Part shown: in pieces, positions 17,511 to 27,197 of the stretch | How the letters are laid out: every line of letters starts with the position of its first letter | Numbering within the stretch: position 1 is the first letter of the stretch | From: PBB1 sp040400875 | Lineage (GTDB): Bacteria > Pseudomonadota > Gammaproteobacteria > Burkholderiales > Burkholderiaceae_C | Length of the DNA: 48,521 nucleotides | Reading direction: 5' to 3' | NCBI GenBank assembly: GCA_040400875.1 | Contig: JBBAPK010000018.1 | Coordinates: 1 to 48,521 of the forward strand | Notes under the pieces: model-generated | What the model was told of the DNA's origin: nothing | What the model saw: the letters and a program-made list of their open reading frames with translations, nothing else | The model's database searches: none | Program-made: the position numbers and the translations under genes

Positions 17511-17972
17511 TCACGGCTCGAATGGCGCGCCCTTGAGTCTGAACCCCGCAGTAACGCCGCGCTTGGCAAACCACCCATCGTTCATCTCCAGAACCAGGCG
17601 CACGGGCTTGGCTGCGCAGTGGTTGTCGAGGCTGAGCGGCTTCATGTGGTCTATGTTGACGATGGTGCCGTCGTCAGCCACGAAGGCGATATCCAGTGGG
17701 ATGAGGGTGTTTTTCATCCAGAAGCATTGCTGCTCGGCTTGCTCGAACACGAACAGCATGCCCTGATTGGACGGCATGCTCCGCCGAAACATCAGTCCGG
17801 TGGCGCGCTCTTGCGGTGACTGAGCGACTTCGGCGCTGATGTTGTGGATGCCCGCGTTCAGGGTGATGCGGGGCAGATCGTGGGGTTGGGGCTGCGCCTC
17901 GCAGCCCATGGATGCGAGCGCGATGACGAACCACAGAAGCGGTTTGGGGTTTCGGATGGCCATGATTCGCAT
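17511..17972 (-). CDS. DUF192 family protein, exported
   Basis: 153 residues. After a hydrophobic N-terminal segment (KPLLWFVIALASMGCEA, 10-26), which could be a signal peptide or lipoprotein signal with a poor lipobox, comes a typical DUF192 domain: EVAQSPQERATGLMFRRSM, GMLFVFE, FWMKNTLIPLDIAFV and VLEMNDGWF. Function of the family is unknown. ATG at 17972 was taken; ATG at 17963 is also possible. It diverges from icd across 162 bp and lies 121 bp from the membrane protein that follows it on the same strand. Confidence 0.88.
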   Translation of the reverse strand: MRIMAIRNPKPLLWFVIALASMGCEAQPQPHDLPRITLNAGIHNISAEVAQSPQERATGLMFRRSMPSNQGMLFVFEQAEQQCFWMKNTLIPLDIAFVADDGTIVNIDHMKPLSLDNHCAAKPVRLVLEMNDGWFAKRGVTAGFRLKGAPFEP

Positions 17973-18065
17973 GTCGGGTTCGGGCAGCTTGAAGAGGGCT
18001 TTTGGGGGTGGGATTCGTCACATCGTAGGGGGATCTGACGATGCGTTCGTGGCATATCGCTGAAC

Positions 18066-18071
18066 TAGAAT
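18066..18071 (+). promoter_or_regulatory. Possible -10 element upstream of icd
   Basis: TAGAAT lies 64 bp before the icd ATG in the 162-bp divergent region, five of six bases matching the sigma-70 consensus. No good -35 hexamer is seen at 16-18 bp, so this is tentative. Confidence 0.25.
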
Positions 18072-18134
18072 GACCCCGGTAGTCAAGCTGCCTTTGTCAG
18101 GCATCCGCCTCAATGTTTCTGGAGCCCAAAGCCC

Positions 18135-19388
<1,254 letters not shown>

Positions 19389-19424
19389 CGTCGCTTCAGG
19401 CCGTCTCGTGACGGCTCACGAAAG

Positions 19425-19459
19425 ACCCCGGGTCGGTGGACGGCCTGGGGTTTTTTGTT
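19425..19459 (+). terminator. Rho-independent terminator of icd
   Basis: ACCCCGGG (19425-19432) pairs with CCTGGGGT (19444-19451) with one G-T wobble, followed by TTTTTGTTT. It lies 36 bp after the icd stop and separates icd from the ABC operon. Confidence 0.85.
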
Positions 19460-19635
19460 TGTTCGTCGCGCAAACGTTCCGAAGTCCACACTTGCGCAGT
19501 CGAGTCACGAATTGGCTCGTTTGACCTGAACTGCAAATCAGCCTGGTTCGACCCGGCGTCGGGTAGCGTTTCACAGTTCATTGATTGATCGGCGCCCCCG
19601 CAAGCGAGGGGCCGGCTGAACTCAAGGAATCTCGG

Positions 19636-22600
19636 ATGGCATACAAGGCATGGCTGCTCGCCGTCCTGATGGGCGCGACATTGATCCTGCCCGGCTGCGA
19701 AAAGCCTTCCACGGACATCCGGGCCATCGACGATGCTGCGCACGCCAGGATCGGCGTGATGTCCGGCACGACGGGCGAAGCAGTCGCCAGACAACGCTTT
19801 CCGCAGGCCGACCTCCACACTTTCCAAGACGTGATGGACGCTGTGGCGGCCCTGAATGCCGGGAAACTTGACGTGGTCGTCACCGCTTTCCCGACCGCCA
19901 ACCTGGTGGCCAAGAAAAACCCGGCACTGCAGGTTTTCCCCGAGCCACTCAGGTCGGATGACACCGCGGTAGCCGTGCGCAAGGGCGACGCAGTACTCCT
20001 TGCGCAGATCAATCGCGCCATCGACGAATTCAAGAAGGACGGCACGTTGCAGTCCGCCCATCGCCGCTGGTTCAAGACAGGCCTCGAGCCCTATGACGAA
20101 ATCGACATCCCCGTGGCGACCGCGGGCGTCCCGCTGCGCGTGGGTGTGACTGCCACGCGCGAGCCCATGATCTTCATTGACGCCAACGGCCGGACCACCG
20201 GGCACGAAGCGGACATCGCCCGATTGCTGGGCATGAAACTCGGTCGGCCGATCGAGTTTCACGACATGCCCTTCATGGCCTTGCTGCCTGCGCTGCAGTC
20301 CGGAAAGCTCGACGCGATCATCAACGGCATGACTGCCACCGAGGAACGCCGTCAGCGGGTCGATTTCTCGGCCTCCTATTTCGAGATACCAATGGTGATG
20401 CTCACGCGCAAGCCTGCTGCAGCCAACCCGACAGCGAGTAGGACGGCACTTCAGGCGAAGATGACCACGGGCGCCGACCTGAATGGCCGAAAAATCGCCG
20501 TGCTCCTCGGGTCGGCACACGAAACCTACGCCACCAAGACCTACCCCGACGCGACGATCCTCCAATTCGAGAACGTAGCCGATGTGGTTCTGGCGGTCAA
20601 AACCGGCAAGGCGGATGCGGGCCTGGACGACAACGAGTCGCTTCTCAGGACACTGAAAAATGACGCCACACTCGGTGCTGTCGGCGAGGATTTGTTCGCA
20701 TTTCCGGTGGGCGCCGCTTTCAACAAGGAACAGCGCGCGCTGCGCGAGCAGTTCAACCAGTTTCTGACCACCAGCCGCCAAGACGGCACCTATGACGACC
20801 TGATCAGGCGCTGGGTGGATGGTGGCGACACGCGAAAACATGAGGTCGGCGCGAAGGCACCCAACGGCATTCTGACGATAGGGGTTGCCGTGACTGGCGA
20901 GCCTTTCATCTTCGTCCAGGACAATCAACTCGTCGGGTTTGAAGTCGAGCTGGCCGAGCGATTCGCAGCGAGTCAGGGAAAAAAGCCGCAGTTCCTGAGC
21001 GTGGAATTCAGCGCCCTGATTGCCGCTGTGGCCAGTGGCAAGGTGGACTTTGTCATGTCCTCCATTTCTGTGACCGACGAGCGCAAAAAGAAGGTTGATT
21101 TCAGTGACCCGTACTACCAGACGGGCACCAAGGCCTTCGCGCTGGTCACCCACATTGCCGCCGCCCCGCCTGTGAGAACGGCAACGCCTGCGGTCACGGT
21201 TCAGGCTGCTGCGGCGTCGCGAGCGCCAGCCGTGGCTGACATCGCGGACTCGTCTGGCGGTGCACGCAAGCTGACATCGGGAGCCGACCTGATCGGGCAA
21301 CGCATCGCGGTTCTTCAGGGCTCGGCGATGGAGGTGTTTGTCACCCAGACTTACCCCGAGGCCACCGTGCTGCGCTTTGTTTCTGGCGCCGACGTCACCT
21401 TGGCCCTCAAGTCTGGCAAGGCAGATGTGGCACTTGCCGATGAAGGCGGGCTCATGGAAATCATCCGTGACGATCCCAGTTTGGCCATGCTCCCGGAGTC
21501 CTTGTTCTCTTTCCCGATTGGCGTCGGTTTCAACAAGGCGGACCGCGCGCTGACCGAGCAGTTCAATGCCTTCCTGGCCCAACTCAAAGCCGATGGGACG
21601 CTCAAGGACATCCTCGACCGCTGGGTCATCCAACGTGACTGGAAGATGCCCGACATTGCGATCCCCCAAGGCGGCAAGGTGCTGCGTGTGGGCATCGCCG
21701 GAACCGGTGGTGCGCCCTTCGATTTCATCCAGGACAACGAAATCGTGGGGGTTGATGTCGAGATCGTCAAACGATTTGGCGTCTTCAGCGGGCGTGAGGT
21801 GCAGCTCGTGAACATGGACTTTGGTGCCCTGATCTCTGCGGTCTCAAGCGGCAAGGTCGACATGATCATCGGCGGCATCTTCGTGACGCCGGAACGGCTC
21901 TTGCGCATTGACTTTTCGCAACCCTATGAGCATGCGGCCGTGAAAGCCTATGCCCTGAAGAGTCATATCGCCGCCTACGATGCCGATCAGCCGGGCGTCG
22001 CAGCCGACAGCGCCACGCCAGGCCCTGCGACCGCAGGTCTGCTCGAGCGCGTCAATGAGAGCTTCCACAGCAACATCGTTCAGGAAAAGCGCTATCTGCT
22101 CATCCTGAACGGACTGCAGACCACGGTGGTCGTCTCCATCTTCGCCACGGTTTGGGGCACCTTGCTGGGGGCGTTGGTGTGCTTCATGCGAATGTCACCG
22201 AAGGCCTGGTTGAACGTGCCTGCGGGCATCTATATCGCCCTCATGCGCGGCACGCCGGTGCTGGTGCTGTTGATGCTGATCTTCTATGTGGTGTTCGCCT
22301 CGGTGAACATCTCGGCGGTGTTCGTGGCGGTGGTTGCCTTCGCCATGCATTTCGCTGCCTATGCCGCAGAAATCTTTCGCGTTGGCATCCAGAGCATCGA
22401 CAAGGGCCAAACTGAAGCCGGCATCGCCATGGGCTTCAGCCGGTTCGGCACCTTCACGAACATCGTGCTGCCGCAGACCGTGCAGCGCATCTTGCCCGTC
22501 TACAAGGGCGAGTTCCTGAGTCTGGTGAAGATGACATCCATCGTCGGCTACATCGCCATAGAGGACCTCACCAAGGCCAGCGACATCATTCGCAGCCGCA

Positions 22601-22737
22601 CGTTCGACGCATTCTTTCCGCTGTTGGTGGTGGCGGTGCTGTACTTCGCCATTTCCTGGCTGCTCATGCAGGGCTTGGAATACCTGGAACGCGTGACCGA
22701 TCCGAAACGCAAGCGTCGAACCGGAGAGCCATCATGA
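19636..22737 (+). CDS. Multi-lobe amino-acid-type binding protein fused to ABC permease (six half-domains plus membrane domain)
   Basis: 1033 residues from ATG 19636 with AAGGA (19624-19628) upstream. A lipoprotein-like signal (ATLILPGC, Cys21) comes first. Then six SBP_bac_3-type half-domains alternate: lobe 2 (37-150), lobe 1 (166-260), lobe 2 (276-397), lobe 1 (412-507), an Ala/Pro linker (508-544), lobe 2 (545-669) and lobe 1 (681-778). The lobe 1 copies share T-x-E-R plus DFS; the lobe 2 copies share GK-x-D and end in DGT-x(5)-RW. From about 820 follows a HisM/GlnP-type permease with NGLQTTVVVSIFATVWGTLL and the coupling loop GQTEAGIAMGFSRFG (EAA near 927). The ATPase gene overlaps by ATGA. 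Lactococcal GlnP also fuses two binding domains to a permease; the phase and number here are unusual. A polar amino acid or similar small ligand is likely. The gene reads as intact. Confidence 0.92.
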   Translation: MAYKAWLLAVLMGATLILPGCEKPSTDIRAIDDAAHARIGVMSGTTGEAVARQRFPQADLHTFQDVMDAVAALNAGKLDVVVTAFPTANLVAKKNPALQVFPEPLRSDDTAVAVRKGDAVLLAQINRAIDEFKKDGTLQSAHRRWFKTGLEPYDEIDIPVATAGVPLRVGVTATREPMIFIDANGRTTGHEADIARLLGMKLGRPIEFHDMPFMALLPALQSGKLDAIINGMTATEERRQRVDFSASYFEIPMVMLTRKPAAANPTASRTALQAKMTTGADLNGRKIAVLLGSAHETYATKTYPDATILQFENVADVVLAVKTGKADAGLDDNESLLRTLKNDATLGAVGEDLFAFPVGAAFNKEQRALREQFNQFLTTSRQDGTYDDLIRRWVDGGDTRKHEVGAKAPNGILTIGVAVTGEPFIFVQDNQLVGFEVELAERFAASQGKKPQFLSVEFSALIAAVASGKVDFVMSSISVTDERKKKVDFSDPYYQTGTKAFALVTHIAAAPPVRTATPAVTVQAAAASRAPAVADIADSSGGARKLTSGADLIGQRIAVLQGSAMEVFVTQTYPEATVLRFVSGADVTLALKSGKADVALADEGGLMEIIRDDPSLAMLPESLFSFPIGVGFNKADRALTEQFNAFLAQLKADGTLKDILDRWVIQRDWKMPDIAIPQGGKVLRVGIAGTGGAPFDFIQDNEIVGVDVEIVKRFGVFSGREVQLVNMDFGALISAVSSGKVDMIIGGIFVTPERLLRIDFSQPYEHAAVKAYALKSHIAAYDADQPGVAADSATPGPATAGLLERVNESFHSNIVQEKRYLLILNGLQTTVVVSIFATVWGTLLGALVCFMRMSPKAWLNVPAGIYIALMRGTPVLVLLMLIFYVVFASVNISAVFVAVVAFAMHFAAYAAEIFRVGIQSIDKGQTEAGIAMGFSRFGTFTNIVLPQTVQRILPVYKGEFLSLVKMTSIVGYIAIEDLTKASDIIRSRTFDAFFPLLVVAVLYFAISWLLMQGLEYLERVTDPKRKRRTGEPS

Positions 22738-23825
22738 TCCGCGTCGAACACCTGTCAAAGAGCTACGGCAGTCATGTCGTCCTCAAGGACATCAGCGCCG
22801 AAATCCGCAAGGGTGAGGTCATTTCCATCATCGGTCCGTCGGGGACCGGCAAAAGCACCTTCCTGCGCTGCCTGAACCTGCTCGAATCACCCACGAGTGG
22901 CAGCATCCACATCGACGATGTCAACGTCCTCGACCCGAAGACCGACGTGCCGCGAGTGCGTCAAAAAATGAACATGGTTTTCCAGTCGTTCAATTTGTTC
23001 GACCACTTGAACGTGATCGACAACCTGACGCTGGCACCCATGAAACTCAAGGGTCTTGGGCGTGCGAGCGCGCAGGCGAAAGCACGCGACGTGCTCAAGC
23101 TGGTGGGACTGTTCGGCAAGGCCAGCGCCTTTCCGGACGAACTCTCGGGGGGGCAAAAACAGCGTGTGGCCATTGCCCGCTGCCTGGCGATGGAGCCAGA
23201 GATCATCTTGTTTGACGAACCCACATCCGCGCTTGACCCGACCATGGTCAGCGAGGTCTTGTCGGTCATTCGACGCCTGGCGAAAGAGGGTCTGACCATG
23301 GCCATCGTCACCCACGAGATGGACTTCGCGCGAGATGTTTCCAACCGCGTGTTCTACATGGATGAAGGCCTGATCTACGAAGAGGGCACTCCGGAGCAGA
23401 TCTTCAGCCATCCCGAGAAAGCGCGAACACGCGCTTTCATCAACCGCATCCGCAGCTTCACTTACCGCATCGAGTCGGCTGAGTTCGACTCCTACGCCAT
23501 GAATGCCGAAATCGAGGTCTTCTGCGAGAAGCACATCCTGCCGCGCGAGACACGGCACAACCTGCTCTTGCTCGTCGAGGAACTTGTGGCGTTGCATTTG
23601 CCGTCGCTCGCCAATGGCGCGATTAACATAGATATTGACTACTTCGAGAAAAGTGGCGACGTCGAACTGACGTTTATCGCGGCAGCGGCCGCCGGCAACG
23701 TCCTGGAAGCCGGTGATCACCAGGACGATCTGCCCGTGCTGCTCATCCGCAACTTCGCGCAAAACATTACCTACACCGTGACGGATGGCCTGGGCCGTCT
23801 GGGCATGACCGTCAGGCGAGGCTGA
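22734..23825 (+). CDS. Amino-acid-type ABC ATPase with GHKL-like C-terminal extension
   Basis: 363 residues; GlnQ/HisP proteins are normally about 245. The ATPase is complete: Walker A GPSGTGKST (34-42), Q-loop MVFQSFNLFDHLNV, signature LSGGQKQR (137-144), Walker B IILFDEP (Asp161-Glu162) and the switch His in VTHEM. From about 245 an extra domain begins: LPRETRHNLLLLVEELV, INIDIDYFEK, then LPVLLIRNFAQNITYTVTDG. This order resembles the RsbW/GHKL ATPase fold, but the N-box asparagine is missing, so it is probably not an active ATPase. The ATG overlaps the stop of the permease gene (ATGA). The tail could be a regulatory domain; that is inference. Confidence 0.9.
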   Translation: MIRVEHLSKSYGSHVVLKDISAEIRKGEVISIIGPSGTGKSTFLRCLNLLESPTSGSIHIDDVNVLDPKTDVPRVRQKMNMVFQSFNLFDHLNVIDNLTLAPMKLKGLGRASAQAKARDVLKLVGLFGKASAFPDELSGGQKQRVAIARCLAMEPEIILFDEPTSALDPTMVSEVLSVIRRLAKEGLTMAIVTHEMDFARDVSNRVFYMDEGLIYEEGTPEQIFSHPEKARTRAFINRIRSFTYRIESAEFDSYAMNAEIEVFCEKHILPRETRHNLLLLVEELVALHLPSLANGAINIDIDYFEKSGDVELTFIAAAAAGNVLEAGDHQDDLPVLLIRNFAQNITYTVTDGLGRLGMTVRRG

Positions 23826-23942
23826 GTGCCACGGCTCGGTCGACGTTCAGCGCCGGCACCAGGCAGTCATCAATCACCCGGTTTGGCGTGCCCTGAACGC
23901 AACGGGCTTAACGTCTTTGCCAACAAGCAGAGGGTTCAACAG

Positions 23943-23972
23943 AAAAAAAACCCGCTATGTGGCGGGTTTTTT
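23943..23972. terminator. Bidirectional terminator between the ABC operon and csp
   Basis: AAAACCCGC (23947-23955) and GCGGGTTTT (23962-23970) form a perfect stem, flanked by an A-run on the left and a T-run on the right, so it can stop transcription from the ABC operon and from the converging cold-shock gene. Confidence 0.9.
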
Positions 23973-24010
23973 CTGAGGGTCTCGAAACACAGACCTTCAC
24001 ATGGCGGGAT

Positions 24011-24256
24011 TCACACTCGAACTTCGGCAGTCGTCTGTTCGGGCACTTTCAAGTCAACCGCGACGATCTCCTGAGCGAGTTGCCCCTTGGGGCCTTGCAC
24101 CAATTCATAGGTGACCTCGCTGCCTTGCTTCAGTGTCTTGAAGCCCTCCATCTGGATCGCCGAGAAGTGCGCGAAAACATCCATTCCGCCACCTTCGGGC
24201 TCGATGAATCCGAACCCTTTGGCGTCGTTGAACCACTTGACAGTGCCTTTAGCCAC
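24011..24256 (-). CDS. Cold-shock domain protein (CspA family)
   Basis: 81 residues, a single cold-shock OB-fold that binds single-stranded RNA or DNA and melts RNA structure. GTVKWFNDAKGFGFIEPEGG holds RNP1 (KGFGFI) and DVFAHF holds RNP2. It starts with GTG at 24256 (VAKGTVKWF), preceded by GGAAGGGT; a longer in-frame start upstream adds sequence not seen in the family. The C-terminal tail (LKVPEQTTAEVRV) is slightly longer than in E. coli CspA. It diverges from clpS over 224 bp, as is frequent in proteobacteria where csp and clpS-clpA are neighbours. Confidence 0.95.
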   Translation of the reverse strand: MAKGTVKWFNDAKGFGFIEPEGGGMDVFAHFSAIQMEGFKTLKQGSEVTYELVQGPKGQLAQEIVAVDLKVPEQTTAEVRV

Positions 24257-24469
24257 GATCCGACCCTTCCAACGTAAATTCCATAAGTGATTTTCTTGCC
24301 GCTGCAGATCGAGTGTCAAGTGTGCGATACCCGTTCGTGTGTGGGTTCGGCGCCATAAACAGCGTTAAACGTGAGAAAAAAGGCGTCTGGCGAGCCACTC
24401 GGTTGCGCTGGCTGATTTGCTGGCCAGTGACACAGATCGAACTTGCTCTCGCGAGGTCTTTCATGTCGA

Positions 24470-24475
24470 TAGAAT
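24470..24475 (+). promoter_or_regulatory. Possible -10 element directly before clpS
   Basis: TAGAAT ends 5 bases before the clpS ATG. If used, transcription would begin at or next to the start codon. No matching -35 hexamer at normal spacing is obvious. Confidence 0.3.
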
Positions 24476-24480
24476 GAACT

Positions 24481-24834
24481 ATGCCTACTGAAAAACCTGT
24501 ACCGATTCCGTCCGTCCCGGGGACTCCCACAGAGGTAAATCCGGGCGTGGCTGTGGTCGACCGCCAAGTGGTGAAGGTCGATCCGCCACGCATGTACCAA
24601 GTGATCCTGCTCAACGACGACTACACGCCCATGGAGTTTGTGGTGATGGTTTTGCAGGAATATTTCAATCGCGACATTGAGAGCGCGACCCAGATCATGT
24701 TGAGGATTCATCATGATGGGCGAGGGGTATGCGGCGTGTTCTCCAAGGACGTCGCCGCCACCAAAGTTGAGTTGGTTCTGGCCGCCGCAAGGCGCGGTGG
24801 CCACCCGTTGCAATGCATTATGGAGGCCGCATGA
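24481..24834 (+). CDS. clpS: ClpS, N-degron adaptor of ClpAP
   Basis: 117 residues. ClpS delivers proteins with destabilising N-terminal residues to ClpA. After a flexible Pro-rich N-terminus (1-33) the core has YQVILLNDDYTPMEFVVMVL, including the ligand-pocket Asn-Asp pair, and then AATKVELVLAAARRGGHPL. No Shine-Dalgarno is visible before the ATG at 24481. The stop overlaps the clpA start (ATGA), giving coupled expression with its partner. Confidence 0.96.
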   Translation: MPTEKPVPIPSVPGTPTEVNPGVAVVDRQVVKVDPPRMYQVILLNDDYTPMEFVVMVLQEYFNRDIESATQIMLRIHHDGRGVCGVFSKDVAATKVELVLAAARRGGHPLQCIMEAA

Positions 24835-27140
24835 TCGCGCAGGAACTTGAAGTCAGTCTGCACATGGCGTTTGTCGAGGCGCGCCAGCAGCGCCATGAAT
24901 TCATCACTGTCGAGCACCTGCTCATGGCATTGCTGGACAACCCCTCAGCCGCGGAAGTTTTGCGAGCCTGTTCTGCCAACAGCGATGATTTGCGCAAGAG
25001 TCTCGCGCAGTTCATCAAGGAAAACACCCCCACGGTGGGCGGTGTGGACGAGGTGGATACCCAACCCACCCTGGGCTTCCAGCGGGTGATTCAGCGCGCC
25101 ATCATGCACGTGCAATCCACCGGCAGCGGCAAGAAAGAGGTCACAGGCGCCAATGTGCTCGTGGCGATCTTTGGCGAGAAAGATTCGCACGCTGTTTACT
25201 ACCTCCACCAGCAAGGCGTGACGAGGCTGGATGTCGTCAATTTCATTGCTCACGGCATCAAGAAGTCGGAGCCGCCCGAAGCCGCCAAACCCGCTGAGGG
25301 CGCTGCCTCCAGCTCGGAAGGCGACAAGGACGAGTCCGATGGCAAGGGCAATGCGCTCGACCAGTTCACGCAAAACCTGAACCAGCTTGCTCGCGATGGA
25401 AAAATCGATCCGCTGATCGGTCGAGAACTCGAGGTCGAGCGTGTCATTCAGATCCTGTGCCGGCGACGCAAGAACAACCCCTTGCTCGTGGGCGAGGCTG
25501 GCGTTGGCAAGACCGCGATCGCCGAAGGACTGGCGTGGCGCATCACCGAAGGCGACGTGCCCGAAGTGCTCGCCGATGCGACTGTTTATTCGTTAGACAT
25601 GGGCGCGTTGCTGGCCGGTACCAAGTACCGCGGCGATTTCGAGCAGCGTCTCAAGAGCGTTTTGAAGACGCTCAAGGAGCAGCCCCATGCCGTGCTGTTC
25701 ATCGACGAAATCCACACCCTGATCGGCGCCGGCGCGGCGTCGGGCGGGACGCTTGACGCGAGCAACTTGCTCAAGCCTGCACTCAGTTCTGGAGCGATGA
25801 AGTGCATCGGCGCGACGACGTTCACCGAGTACCGCGGAATCTTCGAAAAAGATGCCGCGTTGTCGCGCCGCTTCCAGAAGATCGATGTGGCAGAGCCTTC
25901 GGTCGAGCAGACGGTGGAAATTCTCAAGGGCCTGAAGTCTCGCTTTGAAGAGCACCACAGCGTCAAGTACGCGCTGGGGGCTTTGCAGGCTGCGGCAGAA
26001 CTCTCGGCGAAATTCATCAACGACCGCCACCTGCCCGACAAGGCGATCGACGTGATCGACGAGGCCGGCGCTGCCCAGCGAATCCTGCCCAAGAGCAAGC
26101 AAAAAAAGACCATCACCCGCAATGAGGTCGAAGAGATCGTCGCGAAGATCGCCCGCATCCCGCCAGCCAGTGTGTCCAACGATGACCGCTCCAAGCTCAA
26201 GACCCTGGACCGTGACCTCAAAAGCGTGGTGTTTGGCCAGGACCCCTCGATTGAGGCGCTGTCTGCGGCGATCAAGATGGCGCGATCGGGTTTGGGCAGG
26301 CCCGACAAGCCGATCGGCTCATTCCTGTTTTCCGGGCCTACGGGCGTGGGCAAGACCGAAGTGGCCAAGCAACTGGCCTATGTGCTGGGCATCGAGTTGA
26401 TCCGCTTCGACATGAGTGAGTACATGGAGCGCCACGCGGTCAGCCGTTTGATCGGTGCGCCCCCGGGTTATGTTGGCTTCGATCAAGGCGGCCTGCTGAC
26501 CGAGGCGGTCACCAAGAAGCCGCACTGCGTGTTGCTGCTCGATGAGATCGAAAAAGCGCATCCCGATGTCTTCAACGTGCTGTTGCAAGTCATGGATCAC
26601 GGCACCTTGACCGACAACAACGGCAGGAAGGCTGACTTCCGCAACGTGATCATCGTCATGACCACCAATGCCGGTGCCGAGACGATGAACAAGTCGACGA
26701 TCGGCTTCACCACGGCCCGCGAGCAGGGTGACGAGATGGCCGACGTCAAGCGGATGTTCACTCCTGAATTCCGCAACCGGCTCGATGCGGTGGTGAGCTT
26801 CCGTGCGCTTGACGAGGACGTCATCTTGCGTGTCGTTGACAAGTTCTTGTTGCAGCTCGAGGCCCAGTTGGCCGAGAAGAAGGTCGAGGTCGCCTTCACC
26901 GACGAGCTGCGCAAGCATCTGGCGAAGACCGGTTTTGATCCGCTGATGGGCGCTCGTCCGATGCAGCGTCTCATTCAGGACACCATCCGGCGCGCGCTTG
27001 CCGATGAGCTCTTGTTCGGCCGACTGGTCGACGGTGGTCGCCTGACGGTAGGCGTTGATGCAGAAGGCAAGACGCTTTTGGACATCCAGCCGTCCAAGCG
27101 CAGCGACAAGCCCAAGGCGGAGCCCGCAACGACGGTGTGA
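24831..27140 (+). CDS. clpA: ATP-dependent Clp protease ATP-binding subunit ClpA
   Basis: 769 residues. ClpA unfolds substrates and threads them into ClpP. The N-domain (1-145, ClpS-binding) is followed by AAA module 1 with Walker A GEAGVGKT (221-228) and Walker B VLFIDEIHTL, and by module 2 with Walker A GPTGVGKT (502-509) and Walker B VLLLDEIEKAH. STIGFT carries the IGF/IGL loop that docks on ClpP. ATG at 24831 was chosen because GGAGG stands at 24822-24826 and MIAQELE is the family start. No clpP is in the window. Confidence 0.97.
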   Translation: MIAQELEVSLHMAFVEARQQRHEFITVEHLLMALLDNPSAAEVLRACSANSDDLRKSLAQFIKENTPTVGGVDEVDTQPTLGFQRVIQRAIMHVQSTGSGKKEVTGANVLVAIFGEKDSHAVYYLHQQGVTRLDVVNFIAHGIKKSEPPEAAKPAEGAASSSEGDKDESDGKGNALDQFTQNLNQLARDGKIDPLIGRELEVERVIQILCRRRKNNPLLVGEAGVGKTAIAEGLAWRITEGDVPEVLADATVYSLDMGALLAGTKYRGDFEQRLKSVLKTLKEQPHAVLFIDEIHTLIGAGAASGGTLDASNLLKPALSSGAMKCIGATTFTEYRGIFEKDAALSRRFQKIDVAEPSVEQTVEILKGLKSRFEEHHSVKYALGALQAAAELSAKFINDRHLPDKAIDVIDEAGAAQRILPKSKQKKTITRNEVEEIVAKIARIPPASVSNDDRSKLKTLDRDLKSVVFGQDPSIEALSAAIKMARSGLGRPDKPIGSFLFSGPTGVGKTEVAKQLAYVLGIELIRFDMSEYMERHAVSRLIGAPPGYVGFDQGGLLTEAVTKKPHCVLLLDEIEKAHPDVFNVLLQVMDHGTLTDNNGRKADFRNVIIVMTTNAGAETMNKSTIGFTTAREQGDEMADVKRMFTPEFRNRLDAVVSFRALDEDVILRVVDKFLLQLEAQLAEKKVEVAFTDELRKHLAKTGFDPLMGARPMQRLIQDTIRRALADELLFGRLVDGGRLTVGVDAEGKTLLDIQPSKRSDKPKAEPATTV

Positions 27141-27160
27141 TTTGCTGGGGAGTGCGTGAG

Positions 27161-27197
27161 ACTGTGGCCGCAAGCTGTTTCAGCTTGCGGCCACAGT
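27161..27197. terminator. Long perfect hairpin between convergent clpA and lpxH
   Basis: ACTGTGGCCGCAAGCTG (27161-27177) and its exact complement (27181-27197) form a 17-bp stem with a TTT loop. The right arm ends at the base before the lpxH stop codon complement. There is no T-run on either side, so it is probably a two-way transcription barrier or mRNA 3'-end protector, not a classical terminator. Confidence 0.6.

Noticed and set aside
19396..21669. Long minus-strand open frame (757 codons) opposite the multi-lobe transporter gene
   Set aside because: Antisense shadow of a high-GC gene: low-complexity His/Arg/Gly-rich translation, no family motifs, while the plus strand has a clear domain series.
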